Source of the DNA: RYN-230 sp963834515
Lineage (GTDB): Bacteria > Actinomycetota > Actinomycetes > Streptosporangiales > Streptosporangiaceae
Direction of reading: 5' to 3'
NCBI GenBank assembly: GCA_963834515.1
Contig: CAWICB010000001.1
Coordinates: 186,001 to 250,000 of the forward strand
DNA length: 64,000 bases
Shown here: positions 25,791 to 33,063 of the stretch, piece after piece
How positions within the stretch are numbered: the stretch's first letter is position 1
Layout of the letters: each line of letters opens with the position of its first letter
Position numbers and translations under genes: made by a program
Notes under the pieces: model-generated
Seen by the model: the letters and a program-made list of their open reading frames with translations, nothing else
Databases searched by the model: none
What the model was told of the DNA's origin: nothing

Positions 25791-26082
25791 AAAGGGGCTG
25801 GGCTTCGGCTAGGACCGATGGCTGCAGAAGCGGGTGCAGTGAACGCAGGGAGATGAGATCAACCTTGCGGCCAAGCAGTTCGGTGAGCTCGTCGGCGAGC
25901 TGCTCGATCTCCCAGCCCAGTTTGCGACCGGGGCGGAGTGTGTAGAGAACGTCGATATCGCTGTCGGGGCGGGCGGCCCCGCGGGCCTGGGAGCCGAAGA
26001 CCTCGAGCTTGGCAATCCCGTACCTGTCGCAGATGTCGGCCAAGCGCTTTTCATCGACCTCTGACCCCGCGATCATCAGCAT
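25780..26082 (-). CDS. MNT-domain nucleotidyltransferase (MntA-type antitoxin)
   Basis: 100 residues from ATG 26082. A minimal nucleotidyltransferase fold has the signature FGSQARGAARPDSDIDVLY (GS plus DxD metal site). In type VII toxin-antitoxin systems MntA adds AMP units to a tyrosine of the HEPN ribonuclease toxin and silences it. Here the gene is intact while the adjoining HEPN gene is cut to 14 codons, leaving an orphan antitoxin. A 5' fragment of a near-identical MNT gene lies at 42877-42940. An alternative is a stand-alone MNT protein acting on another partner. Confidence 0.85.
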   Translation of the reverse strand: MLMIAGSEVDEKRLADICDRYGIAKLEVFGSQARGAARPDSDIDVLYTLRPGRKLGWEIEQLADELTELLGRKVDLISLRSLHPLLQPSVLAEAQPLYAA

Positions 26083-26242
26083 GATCCCAGGCTAAACCCG
26101 GAGACTGTCTGCGCGCCTGACCGGCCTGCGACACGCGGCTGCGGTGCGTTCGCACATGCCATGTGGCCAGGGCACCACGAGAACGGAGCGTTTCGTTGGG
26201 GCGGTCAGTGCCGGGCGCTACCGATCAGGGTTGAACGGTGCC

Positions 26243-26292
26243 GGCTTGGCTCATAACCCAGAGGTCGCGGTTCAAATCTGCCCCCGCTACCA
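26243..26292 (+). pseudogene. Decayed copy of the tRNA-fMet 3' part (putative att remnant)
   Basis: Matches tRNA-fMet from the anticodon arm to CCA (GGCTCATAACCCAGAGGTCG, then TTCAAATC, CCCCCGCTACCA) with small deletions in the T-arm. The 5' half is barely recognisable (weak similarity from about 26226). It cannot be a working tRNA. Similarity continues through the terminator and some 40 bp beyond. Confidence 0.8.
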
Positions 26293-26307
26293 AGTGAGTG
26301 CAGGTCA

Positions 26308-26343
26308 GGGCCTGATCGCCAGAGCGGCGGTCAGGCCCCTTTG
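26308..26343 (+). terminator. Duplicate of the tRNA-fMet terminator
   Basis: GGGCCTGATCGCC pairs with GGCGGTCAGGCCC (13 bp, one wobble) with loop AGAGC, followed by CCTTTG. It parallels the terminator at 18803-18835. Confidence 0.75.
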
Positions 26344-26607
26344 ATCGTTTGTCCGTGGTGTGTCCGCGGGATCGGGCCGCGGGATCGGGCCGCACCTGCC
26401 GTGGGCCGCACCTGCCGGATGTGGGCAGGGGAGACCGGCAGGGAACGGGAGCGCTGGCCGGTGCGCGCACCACGGCAAGAGCCTGTGCCAACGGATCCGA
26501 GTCTCAGGTCTGACCGACTGGTTCACCCAGTGGTCGCATGGTCACCGTGGTTGCGATGGCTGTCCCAGGTCATCCCCCTCGGCGCCGGCCTCCCTGGGAG
26601 GTGCTGG

Positions 26608-27120
26608 GCGGCCTGCCCGAGATGGTGCAGACCGCCTATGGCTCGTTCACCACCGGCCTGGACCTGAAGCCCGGTCAATCCGTGCTGATCCGCGGCGGCA
26701 CCTGCTCCGTGGGCCTGGCCGCCGCCGCGCTGGCCACCTGGCACGGCGCCACGGTGCTGTCCACTACCCGGCGGGCTGACCGCCTCGCATTGCTGCACGA
26801 ACACGGCGTTGACCACCCCCTGCTCGACACCGGCGAGGTCGCGCCCGCCGTGCGCGAACTGTACCCGGACGGCGTTGACGCCGCCCTTGATCGCGTCGGC
26901 ACGCCGACCCTGCCCGATACTCTGCGCGCCGTGCGCGTGCACGGCACGGCCTGCTTCAGCGGCAACCTCTCCAACCAGTGGACGGTGCGGGACTTCTCCC
27001 CGAACGAGTACCTGCCCAAAGGTGTGCGCCTGGCGGGCCACTTCGGCGCTGCCGCCGACCTGACCCGGGAGGCCTTTCAGGAGCTCCTCGACGCAGTCGC
27101 GGTCGCCCGGCTGGCCGCGG
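26608..27120 (+). pseudogene. Zinc-binding-dehydrogenase/quinone oxidoreductase, both ends missing
   Basis: An MDR-superfamily NAD(P)-binding half is readable: LPEMVQTAYGSFTTGLDLKP, IRGGTCSVGLAAAALA (cofactor loop), LYPDGVDAALDRVGTPTLPD, FSGNLSNQWTVRDFSPNEYLP (in part) and RLAGHFGAAADLTREAFQEL. The GroES-like catalytic N-terminus is absent, and after about LLDAVAVARLAA the sequence becomes unrelated. An ATG or GTG near 26538 could start a short product, but it would lack the substrate domain. The 260 bp before it hold no gene. Confidence 0.8.
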
Positions 27121-27189
27121 ACAGTGAGTTAGGGTGGCTGGCCGCGCGTTCAGATGGCAAGCAGCAAGTGGCCAACTCGAAGATCATCC

Positions 27190-27513
27190 TCATGGTGAGC
27201 CGGTCGCCCAGCTCTCGCTACTCGCGGGGAATAGAACAGAGAACTTGGCTGATGCCCGCGGCTCGGCCATCATCTCCGCCACACGGTCACGCCACGCCGC
27301 ATAGTGGGGAGTCAGCTTATGCGCAGCTGAGGCGGCCTCGTCGCGGTAGACCTCCACCAGGACGATATGGGCCGGATCATCCTGATCCTGGATGACGTCA
27401 AAGCGCAGTACACCTGGCTCTGCCACCGATGCCTGGGCATTGACCAGTGTGGCCGCCAGGAAATCCTGGACCCGCTCGCGGTGAACATGAACATGAACAT
27501 GAACGACCAGCAT
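27190..27513 (-). CDS. Antibiotic biosynthesis monooxygenase (ABM) domain protein
   Basis: 107 residues from ATG 27513 with an AGGAGG ribosome site seven bases upstream. It follows the YgiN-like ABM layout: a first beta strand, RERVQDFLAATLVNAQASVA helix, PGVLRFDVIQDQDDPAHIVL strands, EVYRDEAASAAHKLTPHYAAW (in part) and a C-terminal strand ending KFSVLFP. Members are small dimeric ferredoxin-like proteins, many oxidising quinols. The N-terminus carries the run VHVHVHVH, from a tandem 6-bp DNA repeat (TTCATG), which is unusual and may be slippage. The gene is antisense to debris downstream of the dehydrogenase remnant. Confidence 0.8.
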   Translation of the reverse strand: MLVVHVHVHVHRERVQDFLAATLVNAQASVAEPGVLRFDVIQDQDDPAHIVLVEVYRDEAASAAHKLTPHYAAWRDRVAEMMAEPRASAKFSVLFPASSESWATGSP

Positions 27514-27637
27514 GTGCCTATCCTCCTATAGCGCACCACAGCTGCGCCGCTCGATGACACGCCCGCTCATGCCGCCTCTGCACGCCTAACTGAACGTTGG
27601 CTGCTGGAAGGGCACAGGCGTCTGAGGACTGCCGGGT

Positions 27638-27826
27638 TCAGGTATCGCGGTATGCACGAGCGTAGGCGTCGAGCGGCTCCGGCTCGTCCCCATGCATGCC
27701 GCGCATTACCCGCGGGGCGAACAGCCGCTCAAGGAGGCCACCGATCCCGCCCGTACCTTCCCAGGTGGTGGAGATCCGCACCAGGGGCCCGCCGTCCTGG
27801 GGCGTGACGGTGAACGTCATGACCAT
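27638..27826 (-). pseudogene. SRPBCC/polyketide-cyclase-like protein, C-terminal remnant
   Basis: 62 residues (MVMTFTVTPQDGGPLVRIST, then LLERLFAPRVMRGMHGDEPE) match the last strands and long C-terminal helix of SRPBCC proteins. The frame is open a little further upstream (SLLLSS) and then stopped near 27867, so the first two strands and helices are missing. Likely a truncated gene. Confidence 0.55.
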
Positions 27827-27868
27827 GCTGGAGAGGAGAAGGCTTCCGGGGGCGGGTCACCGGGAACC

Positions 27869-28349
27869 ATCGCGGCCAAGCCGCATATCAGCGCGCGCTG
27901 GGCGGTACAGCGAGTTCCGGAGACTGACCCAGTTCCTGCCCGGACAGGTGCGGATGCACCGGCTAGCGGTGATGCCCCTCGGTGGTACCGTCGGCGGCAT
28001 TACGGGCCGGAACAAGGAGGCAACGATGACCGCACCGCTCAAGGTGATCGCCTTCTCCCACAACGGATCATCGTCATGAAGCGCCACTACGGCCCGGCCC
28101 CCGAGACAATGAGATTTCGATACATCAAAGTTGAGACGTAATCGCCGGCTTGAACGTCTCGCCACGATCCAACCAGATGAACAAAGCCGCCGCCATCGAT
28201 CTGGTCGGCGTCATGCCAGCGCGGCCGGCTGGCACCTGCCGCAGCCCGCGCCCACTAAATTGCCGTGTTTGGGGCCGGTTGAGCAGCCAAGCTGGGTCAG
28301 CAAGATGGTGGCGCGGTGGCCCGGCGATGGATGGGCGGATGATGGCAGA
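27869..28349. other. Gap with one short ribosome-site-led fragment
   Basis: Mostly gene debris. At 28026 an ATG after AAGGAGG starts a 17-codon frame (TAPLKVIAFSHNGSSS, stop 28077-28079) that looks like the first codons of a truncated gene. No other feature is supported. Confidence 0.3.
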
Positions 28350-28358
28350 ATGCCGCGC

Positions 28359-28883
28359 ATGGATGCGAATGATCTCGTCAACCTTTGGGGCACGCGGGCC
28401 AGACGCAGCGAGGCTGCCCATTACCAGATAGCGGCGAGCTATCTCCGCCGCAACCAGGCGCTCTCCCTGGCCGTTGTCATCCTTTCAGCGGCCACCGGGT
28501 CAGGAATCTTTGCCACGCTGTCTACGACGGCGCCGAAGCCAGCTCGAGTCGTCTTCGGGGTGATCGCTCTCCTGGCTGCCGTGCTCGCTGGCATCAATCG
28601 CTCCCTGCGTTACGGCGAGCGCGCTGAGGAGAACCGGCAGGCTGGCGCGCGCTGGGCGCCGATCGTCAGCAGCGCCGAGAAACTCCTGGCCAGGCTCGCT
28701 GAGCCCGATCCAGACGGCGAGGTCGCCACGGACATCGACGCACTGGAAGGACACATGGACGACGTCGCCCAGCACTCGCCCGTAATCCCACAGGCGTTCG
28801 TCAAGAAGAATGGCATCGACACTGCCTATCCCTGGCAGCCGGAACCGACTGGCTGGCGAAGCTGGATACGGCGCAACCGCTAG
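28359..28883 (+). CDS. SLATT-domain two-helix membrane protein (defence-associated)
   Basis: 174 residues from ATG 28359; an in-frame ATG at 28350 is equally possible and neither has a clear ribosome site. Layout: LWGTRARRSEAAHYQIAASY helix, first membrane span SLAVVILSAATGSGIFATL, second span VVFGVIALLAAVLAGINRSL, then a charged helical tail (RYGERAEENRQAGARWAPIV). This matches the SLATT (SMODS and SLOG-associating 2TM) effector family, whose members are predicted membrane-disrupting effectors in nucleotide-signal and other conflict systems. No sensor, SLOG or cyclase gene is next to it, so it may be an orphan from a larger lost system. Confidence 0.75.
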   Translation: MDANDLVNLWGTRARRSEAAHYQIAASYLRRNQALSLAVVILSAATGSGIFATLSTTAPKPARVVFGVIALLAAVLAGINRSLRYGERAEENRQAGARWAPIVSSAEKLLARLAEPDPDGEVATDIDALEGHMDDVAQHSPVIPQAFVKKNGIDTAYPWQPEPTGWRSWIRRNR

Positions 28884-29436
28884 GCCTGGCCGCGGAGATT
28901 CGTCCCGCCGTGGTCCGCTCAATGGACCGGGGTCACCTGGCGGCTGGATCCGACGCTCCGACGAACGTATTCTCTTGCCGCGTTCAGCTCGCTGGTGCGG
29001 GGGTGAACACTTGGCCGCCGGGAACAAGAACCAGATCACGACATCCGGACATGTCGCCTGTGGCATGGTTGGCTCGACTGCTGGCTGTAGCCGGAATCAA
29101 TGCCAGGCGCTGCGTTAGCCGTTGGGATCTGCCATAACTGATGACGGCGACCGCAGCGACACCCGGGCCTGTCAACCGCCGCCGTCGCTAGCGGCGCTGT
29201 GTACCGGCCGCGGGATTGGGCCTGGTCTTCGCGGTAACTGTGCTGGCCGTTACAGAGGATAAGCGGAAGGTCAACTGGGACGCGCGCATTGCCGCCGATC
29301 TGCGCGGCGGTTGAAGCCTGACCCTGTTGCCCGTTATGGATGCAGATCAGGGCTTTCGGCGCGGGCCTGTCAGACGGCCCGGCGATCAGCGGCGGCCGCC
29401 GGGCTGTCTGGGCGGGCCTGCGCTACGCTAGATCCC
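28884..29436. other. Gap with a short coding relic
   Basis: A frame ending at 29312-29314 (GLVFAVTVLAVTEDKRKVN onward) has coding-like bias but no start and no recognised family. The remainder up to the leuS leader shows nothing supported. Confidence 0.3.
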
Positions 29437-29475
29437 ATGCGAGCGGCTGGGCTGCTTCTCGAATCGCCACGCTGA
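29437..29475 (+). CDS. Leucine-rich leader peptide of leuS
   Basis: A 12-codon frame MRAAGLLLESPR with stop TGA at 29473-29475, 118 bp before the leuS start. Three adjacent leucine codons (CTG CTT CTC) lie just before the first strand of the hairpin at 29465-29494. This is the classical layout of ribosome-mediated attenuation: a ribosome stalled for lack of charged tRNA-Leu would keep the first hairpin open. The frame is too short for composition statistics; the call rests on position and on the following hairpin plus T-run. Confidence 0.6.
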   Translation: MRAAGLLLESPR

Positions 29476-29519
29476 CACTTCAGTCAGCGTGGCGGCCCCT
29501 CCTGTGTGAGGGGTTTTTT
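29465..29519 (+). terminator. leuS attenuator: hairpin plus T-run terminator
   Basis: CGCCACGCTGAC (29465-29476) pairs perfectly with GTCAGCGTGGCG (29483-29494). Directly after it CCCCTC-CTGTGT-GAGGGG (29496-29513) is followed by TTTTTT (29514-29519). The first hairpin overlaps the leader-peptide stop; the second is an intrinsic terminator ahead of leuS. An antiterminator pairing could not be defined by eye. Confidence 0.75.
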
Positions 29520-29592
29520 GTTGGCGTGGCAGGACCACGCGACGGAGCGCTGACCGTTCCGTACAGCGTGGTGGATGTGGCCGGGAGTGGAT

Positions 29593-32116
29593 ATGGCTAG
29601 TAGCGGGGCTGCCGGTGTGGGCGACCAGCCTCGGTTCCGCTACGGCGCACGGCTGGCGAACGAGATCGAGCTGCGCTGGCAGGACCATTGGGAGGCGGCC
29701 GGGACGTTCGGCACCCCGAACCCGGTCGGGCCGCTGGCGGCCGGTTTTGGCCAGGTTGCGGACCGCCCGAAGTTCGTGATCATGGACATGTTCCCCTACC
29801 CGAGCGGCTCCGGCTTGCACGTGGGTCATCCGCTCGGCTATATCGCCACCGACGTTTACGCCCGCTACCTGCGAGGAGCTGGTCAACTGGTGTCCCGGGC
29901 TGGGCACGGTGCTGGCCGACGAAGAAATTACTGTGGACGGGCGCAGCGACATCGGCAACTACCCTGTGTACCGGCGGCCGCTTCGCCAGTGGATGCTGCG
30001 GCTCACCGTTTACGCGGAGCGGCTCATCCGCGACCTGGACCGCCTCGACTGGCCCGAGCCGATCAAGATCATGCAGCGGAACTGGATCGGCCCTAGCGAC
30101 GGCGCCAGTATCGACTTCCGCGTGGTGGGCTCAGCTGGCGGGGTGATTCGCGCGTTCACCACCCGGCCCGACACCCTGCCGGGCGCCACCTACCTGGTGC
30201 TGGCCCCCGAGCATCCGATGGCGGACGAGTTGACAGCCGCGGCCTGGGGCGAAGGCACCCCGGCGGGCTGGCGGTATCCGGAGGCGGGGGCCCAGGCCCC
30301 GCAGGCCGCCGTCCGTGCCTACCGGGACCGGGTAGCGCGGCTCAGTGACCGGCAGCGCTCCGATGAAACCTATGACACGACCGGCGTCTTTACTGGCTCG
30401 CATGTGATCAACCCCATGACCGGCGAACCCATTCCCGTGTTCATCGCCGATTATGTGCTCATGGCCTACGGGTCGGGCGCGATCATGGCGGTGCCCGCGC
30501 ATGATCAGCGGGACCGGGAATTCGCCCACCGGTTCGGGCTGCCGGTCCGGGCGGTCCTGCAGCCGCCTCCGGAATGGTTTACCGGACGTGGCCTGCCACC
30601 CGGCAGCCCCGCGAGCACATGGCCGGAGGCGTTCGCCGGTGAGGGCAGCTACCTCGACCTAGGCGTGCCCGGGCTCGACTATGCCGGCCTCGGCAGGCAA
30701 GCCGGGATCGCGGCCGCCATCGGCTGGCTGGAATCGGCCGGCAGTGGCCAGCGCCAGCGTTCCTACCGGCTGCGCGACTGGCTGTTCTCGCGGCAGCGCT
30801 ACTGGGGTGAGCCCTTCCCGATCGTGTATGACGAGCATGGACTGCCCATTGCGCTGCCCGAGGAATCGCTGCCAGTGACGCTGCCCGATATGGCGGACTT
30901 CCGGCCACAGCCCCAGGCGGCCGCGTCGGGCGACCCGGTGCCGCCGCTGGCTCGCGCGGCAGAATGGGCCGAGCCCGAACTCGACCTGGGCGACGGCCCG
31001 AAACGGTACCGCCGCGAACTCAACACCATGCCCCAATGGGCCGGGTCCTGCTGGTACTACCTGCGCTACCTTGACCCGGCCAACTCCGTCCGGCTGGTGG
31101 ACCCGGCGGTTGAGCGGTACTGGATGGTGCCCCCGGACGCAGCACCGGGCGAGGGCGGGGTCAACCTGTACGTGGGGGGCGTCGAGCACGCGGTGCTGCA
31201 TCTGCTCTACGCCCGGTTCTGGCACAAGGTGCTGTACGACCTGGGGCACGTCTCTACCAGGGAGCCGTTCCGGCGCCTGGTCAACCAGGGGTACATCCTG
31301 GCGGATGCCTATCTCGACGCGCGTGGCATGTACGTGCCGGCCGCCGAGGTCGTGATGGCACCGGACGGGCCGCCGCACTACCAGAGCCAGCCGGTGACCT
31401 CCCGCGCGGGGAAGATGGGCAAGAGCCTGAAGAACGGCATCAGCCCAGATGACATCTACGCCACCTACGGCGCCGACACGCTACGCCTGTATGAAATGGC
31501 GATGGGGCCATTGGATACTGACCGGCCCTGGCGGACCAATGACATCGTCGGCGTCTACCGGTTCCTGCAGCGGCTGTGGCGCACCATCATCGACGAGGAC
31601 TCCGGCGCGCCGCGGGTGCACGACCAGCCGCTCGGCGACGAGACCGCCCGGTTGCTGCACCACACGGTCAAGGTCGTCCGGGGGGACTTGCAGCAACTGC
31701 GGTTCAACACCGCGATCGCCCGCGTGATGGAACTCAACACCCACGCGGCCAAGCTGGCCGCGGCAGCGGGCGGACTCCCGCGAGAACTGGCCGAGCCGCT
31801 GGTGCTCATGGTGGCCCCGTTCGCACCACATATCGCCGAAGAGCTCTGGTCCAGGATCGGTCACGCTGCGTCGCTGGCCTATGAGCCATTCCCGCAGTTC
31901 GATGAGTCCCTGGCGGCCCAGAAGGTGGTCACACTGCCGGTCCAGATCGACGGAAAGACCCGCTTCCGGGTGGAGGTCCCAGCCGGTGCCGGGAAGGAAG
32001 AGATCGCTGGAGCGATGGCCAGCCACCCGGAATACTCCCGCCACATCGGGAGCGCACCGGTGACCCGGGTAGTGATCGTCCCTGGCCGGATCGTCAACAT
32101 TGTGACCCAGCCATAG
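29593..32116 (+). pseudogene. leuS: Leucyl-tRNA synthetase with an out-of-frame internal deletion
   Basis: Starts at ATG 29593 after GGGAG. The N-terminus is normal to MDMFPYPSGSGLHVGHPLGY (HIGH-type motif HVGH) and VYARYLR. At about 29872 it joins, in another frame, EELVNWCPGLGTVLADEEIT; everything onward is a good LeuRS: CP1 editing domain (FTTRPDTLPGATYLVLAPEH, MAVPAHDQRD), RYWGEPFPIVYDEHG, KMGKSLKNG (KMSKS-type) and the C-terminal tRNA-binding part, stop 32114-32116. By family layout roughly 130 residues of the catalytic core are missing. LeuRS is essential, so either an intact copy exists elsewhere, or this is an assembly or read artefact. The C-terminal 735 residues could be translated from an internal start but would lack HVGH. 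Confidence 0.9.
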
Positions 32117-32258
32117 GCGGTTGTCCTGGGCACGGCGCTGTTCTGCTAGGTCGGTGTGTGGGCTTCGGCCGGGCGGCTTCCCTGGCGGTGGGCGGCTCAG
32201 GAGGGGCGGACCGCTGCATAGGGTTTTGCTCCGGGCCGCCGTGGGATTGGGTTGGCTT

Positions 32259-32632
32259 ATGAGCGACATGTGGACCGCCCCCGAAGATGACCCCCGCTCG
32301 TACGGCAATCCCATCGGTGAAAAGGCGACCTACCGGGAGTACCTGGGCAATTACCGGCTGACCATCGAGATGAAGTGCGAGGGGCTGGACGCCAGCGAGC
32401 TCGCCCGGCGCTCAGTGCCGCCCAGCGCCTTGAGCCTGCTCGGGTTGGTCCGTCACCTGGCCCAGGTGGAGAATCACTGGTTCCAGCGCGTGCTGCAAGG
32501 CCGCACGGCCGGGCCCCGGCTGTACCAGCGCGAGGACGAGACGTGCTTGTCCACGTGATCGAGGAGTGTGCCCGGCACGCCGGACATGCCGACCTGCTGC
32601 GCCAGTGTATCGACGGGCGTACCGGCCAGTGA
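32259..32632 (+). pseudogene. DinB-like DUF664 protein, internally deleted
   Basis: ATG 32259 opens a DUF664/DinB-superfamily protein: EYLGNYRLTIEMKCEGLDAS, SVPPSALSLLGLVRHLAQVE (conserved His) and HWFQRVLQG. After QREDE at about 32540 the frame is lost; the family C-terminus LVHVIEECARHAGHADLLRQ resumes in another frame and ends at 32630-32632. Some 40-50 residues of the middle are missing. Intact members are four-helix metal-binding proteins, often thiol-dependent transferases. It follows leuS by 142 bp. Confidence 0.85.
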
Positions 32633-33063
32633 CCGGTCAGCGGACGCGAGGTAACCGCCTGCACGAATAGGCCCGCGGCGGCGGGCACCAGCACCGGCAG
32701 TTCCCCGCCCTAAGACGCTGATCACAGGCTGGCGTACCTGGCGTTCGGCTGGCGGGAGCTGCCGGGCGGCGCCGGACGCCGCAGCCAGCCGCCGTGGCCC
32801 GCCCCAACGGGCAGCTCCCCAGCGAGCGGGGCCTGACCTTCGGCCGGCAACGACCGGGCCAGCCGCAGCGATGCCCGCGACGGTGGGTCGCCCACACTCG
32901 CTCAGTGGTCAGCGCTCAGCCAGTTCCGCCATCAGCTAGCCCTGCAGCGCCGGTACTCACCGGGCACTCCCGGCGGGAGGGCCCGATGACGGCGCCCCGC
33001 GGGCGGCAGGAGGACCGGTAGTGCAGGCGCCAATGCACGGGCGGCGGATCGAGCCTGACGCGG
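32633..33063. other. Gap, nothing recognised
   Basis: GC-rich, stops in all frames at short distance, no hairpin with T-run and no coding similarity seen. Confidence 0.5.

Noticed and set aside
26226..26292. A second functional initiator tRNA
   Set aside because: The acceptor 5' strand and D-arm are unrecognisable and the T-arm has deletions, so it cannot fold as a tRNA.
29340..29592. T-box riboswitch before leuS
   Set aside because: No specifier loop or conserved T-box sequence; the leader-peptide attenuator explains the hairpins better.
29909..32116. Independent intact gene for the C-terminal LeuRS part
   Set aside because: It starts in the middle of a conserved LeuRS region and would lack the HVGH motif; read as part of the damaged leuS.
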